This document shows, one piece after another, positions 1 through 6,302 of a stretch of DNA of 31,828 nt (the stretch's first letter is position 1; every line of letters begins with the position of its first letter). The stretch lies in IMG/VR virus record IMGVR_UViG_3300021420_000098, positions 1 through 31,828 of that record, one strand, 5' to 3'. The notes beneath the pieces were generated by a model. That model did no database searches and was not told the origin of the DNA. It saw only the letters and a list, made by a program, of their open reading frames with translations. The position numbers and the translations under genes were made by a program. Source of the stretch: a virus.

Positions 1-238
1 GTCCTAACCATTGCATGACGTGACGCGGTGACTTACCGCCAAGATACTTGCTTGGAACTTCTTTCAAGTCGCCTTCAATGTATCGGTCTATCTGTTGAAC
101 GCCCTGATAGTGCAACAGCGCTCGCAGCATTTCCTTCAACGCCCCGGCGAATTTCCCCCTAATGTATCCGCGTTCTGCCAACACTTCCGCAGCCGTACCC
201 TTGCCAGAACCCGCCTCCCCCGCAATTCCTACGATCAT
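1..238 (-). CDS. Deoxynucleotide monophosphate kinase, partial (C-terminus beyond left edge)
   Basis: The ATG at 238-236 overlaps the stop of the upstream gene as ATGA, and the frame stays open to the window edge, giving 79 residues. The N-terminus starts MIVGIAGEAGSGKGT, a clear P-loop (GEAGSGKG, residues 7-14) that would bind ATP. The placement after DUF4406, MazG-like and deoxyribosyltransferase-like genes fits a phage dNMP kinase (T4 gp1-like), which phosphorylates dNMPs to feed phage DNA synthesis. The acceptor-binding and lid regions lie outside the window, so another P-loop kinase such as an adenylate kinase-like enzyme cannot be excluded. Confidence 0.75.
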   Translation of the reverse strand, partial: MIVGIAGEAGSGKGTAAEVLAERGYIRGKFAGALKEMLRALLHYQGVQQIDRYIEGDLKEVPSKYLGGKSPRHVMQWLG

Positions 239-573
239 AGGAACATCACCTTCAGGCCCAAAGCATCTGCAACAGCCTTTTCGGCAATAGCGCCCTTGCT
301 GGTTTCCCATCCGGGCAGCAAAGCGACAATGTCAGCGTGATCGCAAATGAAAGCCATATCATTTCCGAACACGACTCTAGGGTCTATGCCCGCTCTGGAC
401 TCGTCGCCCTCCGGGTTGTTCTTGTAGACGTTGTCGCCATAAATTCGTTCGCACTCCTCAACAGGGTTAAATACTTCGTGCCCCTCTGAACGAAATTTGT
501 CAGCAGCGTCCCTGAAAGCGCGATGACCAAAATCAGGAAGGCCGCGCATTTTTCCGGCTACATATATTTTCAT
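235..573 (-). CDS. DUF4406 protein (nucleoside 2-deoxyribosyltransferase-like fold)
   Basis: A 112-aa protein starting MKIYVAGKMRGLPDFG, the usual opening of the DUF4406 family, with the later core DHADIVALLPGWETSKGA and the C-terminal strand ALGLKVMFL. The fold resembles nucleoside 2-deoxyribosyltransferases: a Rossmann-like strand, a buried acidic residue, then the glycine/serine-containing loop GWETSKGA. I chose the ATG at 573 because it begins the conserved strand; in-frame GTG codons at 582 and 579 would add two or three residues and overlap the previous stop. It overlaps the dNMP kinase start by four bases. The biochemical activity of DUF4406 is not firmly established; a role in nucleotide or NAD-type substrate handling is inference. 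Confidence 0.8.
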   Translation of the reverse strand: MKIYVAGKMRGLPDFGHRAFRDAADKFRSEGHEVFNPVEECERIYGDNVYKNNPEGDESRAGIDPRVVFGNDMAFICDHADIVALLPGWETSKGAIAEKAVADALGLKVMFL

Positions 574-575
574 TT

Positions 576-1049
576 TCACCACTTCTTTCCGTTTGGAGCT
601 AACCGCGCTTCCCGTGTGTGGTCTTTGCGGGTATCGTTATACGTCAGCTTTTCGTCTACTGCTCCGTCAAGGTCCAAGCCTTCCCGCGCCGCATAGGCTA
701 GTAGCCTAATCAGAGCGTCGCCTAGCTCAACTTCGACTGCACGCCTATGCGGTAAGTGGTCATCCATCAGATTCTTGCGCGCACCTTCGAACGCTTCCGA
801 CAGTTCGGAAACAATCAGCATAAACCATTCGCCAGTATTGCGTACGATTGGTTCGCCAGTCTCTATGTTGAAATCAAATTTCTTATCGCCTTCCCGGCAG
901 CGCCGTGCAAGATCGTTCAGCGGCGTTGCATATAGTGCGTTAGAAAATGTCGGCTTGTTGTCGTTCGCCGCTGGCATGCCGCCCGGTGAGAAGCTGTGAG
1001 CCATCGGCTGATTATCGAAGTAGTAAGCTGTCCTGCTATTTGGATTCAT
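576..1049 (-). CDS. MazG-like nucleotide pyrophosphohydrolase
   Basis: A 157-aa protein whose central part has the all-alpha NTP pyrophosphohydrolase signature: SELSEAFEGARKN (E82 and E85 as the ExxE metal ligands) followed by VEVELGDAL (E108 and D111 as the ExxD ligands), then a helix ending DEKLTYNDTRKDH. Such enzymes hydrolyse (d)NTPs to monophosphates and PPi; in phages they shape dNTP pools or ppGpp signalling. The first 35 residues are proline- and serine-rich, look disordered and carry an AANDN peptide at 27-31. The start ATG overlaps the preceding stop as ATGA. The neighbours suggest a dNTP-pool role; the substrate is unknown. Confidence 0.82.
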   Translation of the reverse strand: MNPNSRTAYYFDNQPMAHSFSPGGMPAANDNKPTFSNALYATPLNDLARRCREGDKKFDFNIETGEPIVRNTGEWFMLIVSELSEAFEGARKNLMDDHLPHRRAVEVELGDALIRLLAYAAREGLDLDGAVDEKLTYNDTRKDHTREARLAPNGKKW

Positions 1050-1495
1050 TGCGACACCCGTAATTGACTCGTGATGTACTCAACGGCTTCTTTCACGTCG
1101 TATGTGATCTTCGAAGCAAAATTGTACATCACGTCGTAGCGCTCCGGTTCCTTATCCAACAGGATGACGCCGGGGATGCCGCGACCGCGAGCGAAACCAA
1201 ATTCCATATGGCCAGACCTGCCAGCCGGAAGAACCATAATCACGCCTTCGCTTCGCATGATGTTGTCACGATCAAGAGCGAACGTGTTTTGCGCAGCCCT
1301 GCCAGCTAGCGCTTCGGTGTACGTGCGACCGCGTAGCTTCTCGTATTCAAACCAATGGTCATCAGCCTTCGGGCCGGTGCCGTGCCAGTCATCGAACGCT
1401 TCGAAGCCAGCCGCACGAACTGCGTTGCCGACGTGTGGAATAGCTTCGTTGCGCAATGACCCTATGATGTAGATGCAAGGTGTTCGGTATAGCAA
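1046..1495 (-). CDS. Nucleoside 2-deoxyribosyltransferase-like protein
   Basis: A 149-aa protein with an N-terminal strand and loop YIIGSLRNE, a helix, then LDRDNIMRSEGVIMVLPAGRSGHMEFGFARGRGIPGVILL. That is the deoxyribosyltransferase pattern: an acidic D-x-D before the central strand, and a glutamate (E98) in SGHMEFGFA at the catalytic position. Family members swap bases on 2-deoxynucleosides or hydrolyse nucleoside monophosphates. The start is a TTG at 1495 behind GGAGAAAG; no ATG lies near the conserved N-terminus. With the DUF4406 gene this makes two related folds in one operon, separated by the MazG-like gene. Substrate unknown. Confidence 0.72.
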   Translation of the reverse strand: MLYRTPCIYIIGSLRNEAIPHVGNAVRAAGFEAFDDWHGTGPKADDHWFEYEKLRGRTYTEALAGRAAQNTFALDRDNIMRSEGVIMVLPAGRSGHMEFGFARGRGIPGVILLDKEPERYDVMYNFASKITYDVKEAVEYITSQLRVSQ

Positions 1496-1508
1496 AACTC
1501 TTTCTCCT

Positions 1509-1931
1509 CTAAAGATTTTTTGTCCAATACAAACTGTTGTCGAAGGCCCACGGCCAAGTTGGCGTGAACATCTTGTATCCTGCCTTGTAAAGGCTGTTGG
1601 CGCTGGCCGGGTTGTCTGTGCAATCGGTTACGATTCTTGACCAACCCTGTTTCTTAGCTCGCGCTTCGCGGACTCTAATGAGCCTCTTTTGTAGACCTTG
1701 TCCTCTGTGTTCCGGCAATACGCCAACGCGTTTCAAATAACCTGTATTGAATCCCAATGTGCTTGGCGTGATGCCAGCGAAGGCAACAGGCTCTTTATCG
1801 TTGTATGCCAGCCACCAATAACCTTGTTCGTAATCAACTTGCTTCGCGGTGTCCTTGAAACAGGTTTTGTGAATGTCTGCTAAAATGTCGGCGTTATCGC
1901 CGCCGTCTATCTCCCGAATCTTGTAGCTCAA
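1509..1931 (-). CDS. GNAT-family N-acetyltransferase
   Basis: A 140-aa single-domain GNAT. Motif A is LKRVGVLPEHRGQGLQKRLI, with the acetyl-CoA pyrophosphate loop RGQGL at residues 76-80; motif B follows as NPASANSLYKAGYKMF. An amino group of a protein or small molecule is the expected acceptor, but nothing in the sequence identifies it. The only plausible start is a TTG at 1931, a few bases after the stop of the HNH gene, with a poor ribosome-binding site, so expression may depend on translational coupling. Phage GNATs have been linked to modifying host proteins or modified bases; either is speculation here. Confidence 0.85.
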   Translation of the reverse strand: MSYKIREIDGGDNADILADIHKTCFKDTAKQVDYEQGYWWLAYNDKEPVAFAGITPSTLGFNTGYLKRVGVLPEHRGQGLQKRLIRVREARAKKQGWSRIVTDCTDNPASANSLYKAGYKMFTPTWPWAFDNSLYWTKNL

Positions 1932-1934
1932 ATG

Positions 1935-2321
1935 TCATGCTGCCTTGGAATGTTCTGTGTTGTCGTTGGCTGGCAAATGTCGCCAGCGGATTGAGCGTTT
2001 GCGGCTTGCGTTCTCAATAGCTGTCACCCATTCAAGATTGCCGCGCTTATTGTTTAGCGAATCTGAATCTCCGTGGTCTCCTATGTGGTGAGCCGGTGAA
2101 GGATGCTGAGACTCCATGCGTTCAGACAAAATCGCCTTGTGCATGTAAATCTTTTTGCGCCGACCAAACTCCCACGTCGAACGTGTCGCATACATTTTGA
2201 CCTTGTGACGGTCCAATGTGAATTGCCATTTCCATTGCAAAGCCCAAAGGTAATCTTCTGGCGAAACCAGACAGAAAATTGATTCATCACGCGGCGAAAG
2301 ATATATGCGACACTCTTCCAT
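1935..2321 (-). CDS. HNH homing-type endonuclease
   Basis: A 128-aa protein with the compact HNH_3-type core: MHKAIL at 60-65, HHIGDHGDSDSLNNKRGNLEW at 78-98 in outline (HH 78-79, D82, N90/N91, N95), and the trailing ENASRK. This is the layout of free-standing phage homing nucleases that nick or cut DNA using a metal held by the beta-beta-alpha motif. The N-terminal 55 residues (tryptophan-rich, WALQWKWQF) probably form a specificity or structural region. The start ATG overlaps the metallophosphoesterase stop as TAATG. The C-terminus reads ANDNTEHSKAA, similar to a tmRNA degradation tag (see findings). Confidence 0.85.
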   Translation of the reverse strand: MEECRIYLSPRDESIFCLVSPEDYLWALQWKWQFTLDRHKVKMYATRSTWEFGRRKKIYMHKAILSERMESQHPSPAHHIGDHGDSDSLNNKRGNLEWVTAIENASRKRSIRWRHLPANDNTEHSKAA

Positions 2322-3571
2322 TACGCGGCTAACGCTAGCGGCGCGTTGTCATTGGCTGCTAACATGCGCGGCGAAATAATAGAGCGCCCTACTTCGCCAT
2401 ACTCTTTGTGGTAGGTGATAACCTTGGCATCCCTACCAGATACCCAATTGCTACCGTAGGAGTCTGGCGGCGCAAGTGTCCTATGACGCTCAACCTTCAT
2501 TAGCGGACTCTCGCTGACTTCGTCAGAATGCTTGTGGCCGGTGTGTCCATAGCATTGTAGGCAACGTCCGAATATTTCCCTGAACGTCGCGGCGAACATT
2601 TCCGCCAAGTCGTTAATGGTTTTCTTGTGGCCGTGATGATAGAACAACCCGGTTCTACCGTGCTCGCGGGCATAGTACGTGCCGGGTGAGTTATCAATTG
2701 TCACACGCTGTTCGTCTTCGTACATCGTGTGAAGCAATTCACGCATCCAAGCCGACGAGGCGGGATCGTGATTTGCGTCCGCGTAGATCACATGCACATG
2801 CTCGTGCTTGTAAGCTAACATTGCGATAATCTGACGGTTGACTCGAACACAGACTCTAATGATCTTTTGAAGCCTGCTATCTGCGTCTAAGATGTGCCGG
2901 TGGGTTGGCGTAACTGATTCATGCGAGTCGTGGTGCATGAAATCGCCAATCTGCGCAAACACCGCATACTTTGCCGGTGGTGACATTGCGATAGCCGCAG
3001 AGAACCAATCAAGAAGAAGCTTTTCAGCTATCTTAAGATCGTAGTCCGCGACTCCTGTTTCTTCCTTCCAAGCCATCATTCCCATGTGGAGATCGGTAAT
3101 AGTAAACTGATTCAGTAAATCTTCATTGAGGTACGCGGGGCCTGCCGGAATATTAATACGGGGAAGGTCTTTCTTAAGTTCATCAACGACGGTGCGGATT
3201 GCTGCGATGGCTGCTTGCGCTTCTAAGTCGCTTTTCGTCCATCGTAGAATCTCTCTGCCGTCACCACTGGTGAGAACAGAGAGTTTCTTTACGACGTGGT
3301 CGAAAGGTGGCGTGTAGACTTCGCCGTGTTCCGGCTTCTGCTCAACCGACTTACCGTTTGGTCCGTCGTTGACGCGCGAGATACGAAAGCCCGGCATGGC
3401 CGGTGGGTGGTCAAGCATCATGCCGCGTTCAGCGGCCCGCTTAAGTCTCTTTTGAAACGTACTCCTAGCAATGCCCAAAGCAGATGCGGCTGCGGTTTGT
3501 GAACCGTGCTCCGTAAGTGCTACTACAGCCAGTTGGCATAGTTCTTCGCTCAACTCTTGCGACGTTGACAT
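2321..3571 (-). CDS. HTH-fused calcineurin-like metallophosphoesterase
   Basis: A 416-aa protein. Residues 20-46 form a Fis-like helix-turn-helix (GSQTAAASALGIARSTFQKR). The rest carries a complete metallophosphoesterase motif set: DLH (D160, H162), GDFMHHD (D210), NHD (N267, H268), a histidine cluster YHHGH (312-315) and GHTGHKH (H343, H346, H348). Such proteins hydrolyse phosphodiesters with two metal ions; phage versions are often described as SbcD-like nucleases or phosphatases. The ATG at 3571 has GGGG five bases upstream; an in-frame TTG at 3625 is less likely because it lies inside the putative promoter. The C-terminus AANDNAPLALAA resembles a tmRNA tag. DNA is a reasonable substrate guess given the HTH. 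Confidence 0.8.
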   Translation of the reverse strand: MSTSQELSEELCQLAVVALTEHGSQTAAASALGIARSTFQKRLKRAAERGMMLDHPPAMPGFRISRVNDGPNGKSVEQKPEHGEVYTPPFDHVVKKLSVLTSGDGREILRWTKSDLEAQAAIAAIRTVVDELKKDLPRINIPAGPAYLNEDLLNQFTITDLHMGMMAWKEETGVADYDLKIAEKLLLDWFSAAIAMSPPAKYAVFAQIGDFMHHDSHESVTPTHRHILDADSRLQKIIRVCVRVNRQIIAMLAYKHEHVHVIYADANHDPASSAWMRELLHTMYEDEQRVTIDNSPGTYYAREHGRTGLFYHHGHKKTINDLAEMFAATFREIFGRCLQCYGHTGHKHSDEVSESPLMKVERHRTLAPPDSYGSNWVSGRDAKVITYHKEYGEVGRSIISPRMLAANDNAPLALAA

Positions 3572-3596
3572 GGAACCCCATTTTTTGAGTAAGGAA

Positions 3597-3625
3597 TGTG
3601 TACCTGTTTTAGGAACACTTTTCAA
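3597..3625 (-). promoter_or_regulatory. Putative promoter with embedded operator palindrome
   Basis: Reading the minus strand, TTGAAA (3625-3620) and TACACA (3602-3597) are 17 bp apart, a sigma70-like arrangement with a weak -10. Between them, and overlapping the -10, lies an interrupted palindrome at 3618-3598: arms GTGTTCCT and AGGTACAC around AAAAC, with one mismatch. This is one of the few intergenic gaps in the left half and precedes the HTH-metallophosphoesterase gene, so it may start a separately controlled transcript for the genes at 3571 to 1. It is supported only by pattern. Confidence 0.4.
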
Positions 3626-3639
3626 GGTGGCCCGACAAG

Positions 3640-3972
3640 TTAGGAGTGCGTCACCCGCGTAAAAAGCCCATCAATACGGTTTCCGAGTCCCGTGATGGCG
3701 TCTACCAATCTGTTTTCAAGAGCAACCATGTGATTGAATGAAACGTATTCCTTAGCCACGTCTTCGCGGTGCCTAGAAAGGTCGTCTGAAACTTTTTCAA
3801 CCTTTTGCGAAAGTATCGCAACGCTGATGCCTGCCGCATCTGCGCGTGACGCGGCCGCATCAGCCTTCAATTCTACAGCCGAGATACGGTTTGCGATTGT
3901 CCAAACCCAACCTACGACTAATGCGCCCAACGTCACCATCAAAGACAGCGCGGCGATTTCTACGATACTCAT
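3640..3972 (-). CDS. Small single-pass membrane coiled-coil protein of the lysis cassette
   Basis: A 110-aa protein starting MSIVEIAAL, with one hydrophobic segment at about residues 5-26 (LMVTLGALVVGWVW) followed by an Ala/Asp/Glu/Lys-rich helix, probably a coiled coil, to about residue 75. The end is RLVDAITGLGNRIDGLF. The ATG overlaps the o-spanin stop as ATGA, so I reject the longer reading that begins at 4023. The topology fits a holin accessory, an XhlA-like protein or a second spanin-like protein. I cannot decide between them and no motif settles it. Position argues for a role in envelope disruption at lysis. Confidence 0.65.
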   Translation of the reverse strand: MSIVEIAALSLMVTLGALVVGWVWTIANRISAVELKADAAASRADAAGISVAILSQKVEKVSDDLSRHREDVAKEYVSFNHMVALENRLVDAITGLGNRIDGLFTRVTHS

Positions 3973-4244
3973 TTCCAGTTTACCCGTAGGTCTTCGTACC
4001 ACTGGTAGAACCGCGTGCCGCATGTCTGCATCACGACAACTCGCACGCGGTCATTTTTCCAAAGCTGTTCAACTTCGGCAATGTTCAATGCTTTTTGTGG
4101 GACGTTACCGACTCCCTTTGAAAAACAAACCTGAATGTCCGAAGGAACCGGTGGCAACTGACTTGCGGTTTTGCTTCCCGATGTTAGACACCCGCCTAGC
4201 GGCGTCAGCATCAAAGCAAGCGCCATCATTCTTAGGAGTTTCAC
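3969..4244 (-). CDS. Outer-membrane spanin-like lipoprotein (Rz1-like)
   Basis: From the GTG at 4244 the product begins MKLLRMMALALMLTPLGGC: two basic residues, a hydrophobic core and a lipobox LGGC with the lipidated cysteine at residue 19. The mature part starts with SGSKTASQLPPVPSD, a proline-containing stretch as in Rz1 proteins, and runs to 91 aa with two further cysteines. The first half lies in another frame inside the preceding membrane coiled-coil gene, the embedded arrangement typical of Rz/Rz1 pairs. The protein would sit in the outer membrane and, with its inner-membrane partner, fuse the membranes at lysis. A longer reading from 4313 would bury the signal peptide and is rejected. 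Confidence 0.75.
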   Translation of the reverse strand: MKLLRMMALALMLTPLGGCLTSGSKTASQLPPVPSDIQVCFSKGVGNVPQKALNIAEVEQLWKNDRVRVVVMQTCGTRFYQWYEDLRVNWK

Positions 4245-4560
4245 TAGCCTTACTTTCCAATTCTGCAATTTTGTCTGCGTCGATTTTTGCTTGTGCCGCG
4301 TTCTTAAGTGCAAGATCGCTCAATGTGTTGAGCCGCCCCTTGTACAAATCTGCCTGTGCAGCGATGTCCTTATTCATTTGATCTTGAATGCCTGACGTTA
4401 CCGCGCCCTGATATGCGAAGCCGCATACAGCAATCACGATTGCGGCCAGCGCAAATTTCAAATTTTTCAGAATATATGCAGCAACTCCTAGACCAGCGAC
4501 AACGAGGGTTACAACAATCACAAGAACCCAATGTGAGCCTAGATAGGCTAGCGTTGCCAT
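4105..4560 (-). CDS. Inner-membrane spanin-like protein (Rz-like), two membrane segments
   Basis: A 151-aa protein with hydrophobic stretches at about 11-31 (WVLVIVVTLVVAGLG) and 36-54 (FALAAIVIAVCGFAY). A long charged helix from about 58 to 107 (GIQDQMNKDIAAQ, then KIDADKIAELESK) looks like a coiled coil. The C-terminal part overlaps the lipoprotein gene in a different frame. This is the Rz/Rz1 arrangement, so I call it the i-spanin. Two membrane segments are unusual, since classical Rz has one; it might combine holin-like and spanin-like features. The ATG at 4560 overlaps the endolysin stop as TAATG; an in-frame ATG at 4566 is less favoured. Confidence 0.65.
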   Translation of the reverse strand: MATLAYLGSHWVLVIVVTLVVAGLGVAAYILKNLKFALAAIVIAVCGFAYQGAVTSGIQDQMNKDIAAQADLYKGRLNTLSDLALKNAAQAKIDADKIAELESKASETPKNDGACFDADAARRVSNIGKQNRKSVATGSFGHSGLFFKGSR

Positions 4561-5315
4561 TACCATCCGTGGCCCTTCTTACTGAACCACACGACGCAGA
4601 ACACCGCGAATGCGAAGCCAAGAATAATGACAATCGTAAGAGGCGTTACGCCACTAAGCCACGATCCGCCGACACCAAGAGCACCTACGCCGCCGCCAGA
4701 AACCCAAGACCAAGCCTTTTTGTACCAAGGCGTGCTTGTAGGCTCTGACTCTGGAACGTCACACTGATATGTCTCGTTGTTGTCTTGCTGTTCGTCGCTG
4801 TCGCTATCTGCCTGCGGCATGAAGCCAACAGGTGCAACGTTTCCTGCGTCAACAGCTTCAAAGTGCATCCAATCGGGACGGCCTTTGTAGCGCCCTCCCC
4901 ACCTGAAGCCCTGCCTATCGAACGCAGCAACAATAAACGCAGGCATTGTGCCGTGATGGTTACCCATCGCGTTAGCCTTAGCGTTCAAGTCGATTGCAGC
5001 GCCGTAAGCATGGTTAGACCATACTGTAGAGCTACCGCGAATCTTTCTAGGATTATAAGAACCGCAGAAATCAGACGCGCCTGACTCGTTTACTTTCGCT
5101 TGATCCTTACCGCAGTGTTCCCAAATTTCGTTGAACACAGCGGAAAGTGCCGACGCGGCCTTGCGGTGAAACATGACGTGCGCAATAGGCTTGCCGTCGT
5201 AATACATTTGGAACGGTGGGGTAACCGGTACTAATTGCCTTCCCGGTTCGCCCCTATCAGGGTCACCGTAGAAGGCTGCACGCGAGCGTGCATCGTCATG
5301 CGGCCATTGGCTCAT
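4560..5315 (-). CDS. M15-type peptidase endolysin with C-terminal membrane anchor
   Basis: A 251-aa protein. Residues about 40-155 form an M15-type D-Ala-D-Ala carboxypeptidase/endopeptidase domain: SNHAYGAAIDLN (zinc ligands H102 and D109) and DWMHFE (H151). After an acidic linker at 168-190 there is a tryptophan-containing segment, then a strong hydrophobic helix at about 222-245 ending WFSKKGHGW. It should cleave peptide cross-links or stem peptides of peptidoglycan. No N-terminal signal is present, so the C-terminal helix presumably tethers it to the membrane until release or flips the enzyme out. A C-terminal anchor on an M15 endolysin is not the commonest layout. It follows the RlpA-like gene by three bases. 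Confidence 0.82.
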   Translation of the reverse strand: MSQWPHDDARSRAAFYGDPDRGEPGRQLVPVTPPFQMYYDGKPIAHVMFHRKAASALSAVFNEIWEHCGKDQAKVNESGASDFCGSYNPRKIRGSSTVWSNHAYGAAIDLNAKANAMGNHHGTMPAFIVAAFDRQGFRWGGRYKGRPDWMHFEAVDAGNVAPVGFMPQADSDSDEQQDNNETYQCDVPESEPTSTPWYKKAWSWVSGGGVGALGVGGSWLSGVTPLTIVIILGFAFAVFCVVWFSKKGHGW

Positions 5316-5318
5316 TTA

Positions 5319-5651
5319 TTAAATCCTTTGCATTGAGACTTTGCCTACACCAACGCCGATAAGCCCGATGGCTCGTGCAGCGCCGCGCGACAAGTCGATA
5401 TCTCGGCCACGAATAAATGGGCCACGGTCGTTGATTCGAACTATTACGCAGGAGTCGCGGCATACGCGGACCATTGTTCCGAACGGTAATGTTCGGTGAG
5501 CCGCTGTCATTCCTTCAGGGTTAAAGCGCTCGCCATTGGCGGTGCGCTTTCCCTCGTAGTAGTAGCTTGCGACTTCTGCCTTTGCTATTGTAGGCAATAA
5601 AAAAGCCGCCACTAAAAGGGCGGCCAGAGTCATCCAAATCTTTTTTATCAT
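5319..5651 (-). CDS. Exported RlpA-like double-psi beta-barrel protein
   Basis: A 110-aa protein with a classical signal peptide (MIKKIWMTLAALLVAAFLLP, probable cleavage after AKA at 25). The mature part is a minimal RlpA-like barrel: ASYYYEGKRTANGERF, MTAAHRTLPFGT, VRINDRGPF and DIDLSRGAARAIGL. The histidine (H52) and aspartate (D75) corresponding to RlpA catalytic residues are present. RlpA proteins act as lytic transglycosylases on denuded glycan strands or bind them. Here a self-exported barrel sits immediately before the M15 peptidase, so a second lytic enzyme or a helper is likely. The SPOR domain of cellular RlpA is absent. The start overlaps the preceding stop as ATGA. Confidence 0.82.
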   Translation of the reverse strand: MIKKIWMTLAALLVAAFLLPTIAKAEVASYYYEGKRTANGERFNPEGMTAAHRTLPFGTMVRVCRDSCVIVRINDRGPFIRGRDIDLSRGAARAIGLIGVGVGKVSMQRI

Positions 5652-5950
5652 CTACCTTCAATCATCCTTGCTTGACCCGGCGGCGGCAACACCGGGCCGT
5701 TATTGATTTTCACCATTTCGTTTCTAAAGCTTTCGACTGCGGCGCCTGTCTGGCGTTGCTGTTGAGAGTTCTCGATTAGAAGCATTGGAATCCAGAAGTC
5801 CGAACACGCATATTTGTTAACTTGCTCGCCCGTGTTTGGGTCAGCGCCCAATACGTGAATCCACTTCGGGCATAAATGCTTTGTAACGCCATCAAAGCAT
5901 GACGTTTTGAAACCCGTGTAAGGGCATTTTACTTTTTTATCAGGAAGCAT
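5648..5950 (-). CDS. Conserved small cysteine-containing phage protein, unknown function
   Basis: A 100-aa protein with cysteines at 9, 18, 27 and 49 and the sequence features CPYTGFKTSC and IENSQQQRQTGAAVESFR. It has no signal peptide or membrane segment. The spaced cysteines could bind a metal but no standard finger spacing is evident. I recognise the general pattern from phage tail-to-lysis regions but know no function. It overlaps the upstream gene by 11 bases and the RlpA-like gene by four, so it is surely co-expressed with the lysis cassette. Confidence 0.7.
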   Translation of the reverse strand: MLPDKKVKCPYTGFKTSCFDGVTKHLCPKWIHVLGADPNTGEQVNKYACSDFWIPMLLIENSQQQRQTGAAVESFRNEMVKINNGPVLPPPGQARMIEGR

Positions 5951-6218
5951 TTGGCACCGATGCTGCAGGGGGTACCGTAAGTTCCTTTTTGGCTTCGACC
6001 GTCCAAAGGTCTACGAACTTTTGATACGGCGTGAAGTCAGTGATACGCTCGTTAGGAGCGCGCGTGTTGTTGATATAGTCCTGCTTAAACTCTACTTCTC
6101 CAACCGTGCCATACCATTGGACAGCGTGAACGTCTTCTTCAAGTGAAGACAGATCAACGCATTCCGGCATTCCCTCAACGACTACTTTGCTGTCGTCGGC
6201 AACAATAGTAACTCGCAT
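5940..6218 (-). CDS. Small protein next to tail fibre, possible fibre-assembly helper
   Basis: A 92-aa protein starting MRVTIVADDSKVVVEG, then VDLSSLEEDVHAVQWYGTVGEVEF, with an acidic middle, a conserved-looking FTPYQKFVDLW and a proline/alanine tail. A ribosome-binding AGGA precedes the ATG. Proteins with this opening commonly follow collar or fibre genes in alphaproteobacterial phages. A role as fibre chaperone or minor fibre component is inference from position only; no catalytic motif is visible. Confidence 0.6.
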   Translation of the reverse strand: MRVTIVADDSKVVVEGMPECVDLSSLEEDVHAVQWYGTVGEVEFKQDYINNTRAPNERITDFTPYQKFVDLWTVEAKKELTVPPAASVPNAS

Positions 6219-6302
6219 GTTTTATCCTCAATTAATGCTGTAAAAGTTTGCTATCTTCCGAAGTTCGTCTGCGGAAGAGTCTGTGCTATAATCATTTTCG
6301 CG

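Noticed and set aside
3973-4023. Upstream extension of the membrane coiled-coil protein to 4023
   Set aside because: It lies inside the lipoprotein gene and lacks a ribosome-binding site; the ATG at 3972 gives the usual ATGA overlap and puts the membrane segment at the N-terminus.
6287-6292. Plus-strand TATAAT in the 6219-6302 gap
   Set aside because: No -35 match at suitable distance and no plus-strand gene downstream.
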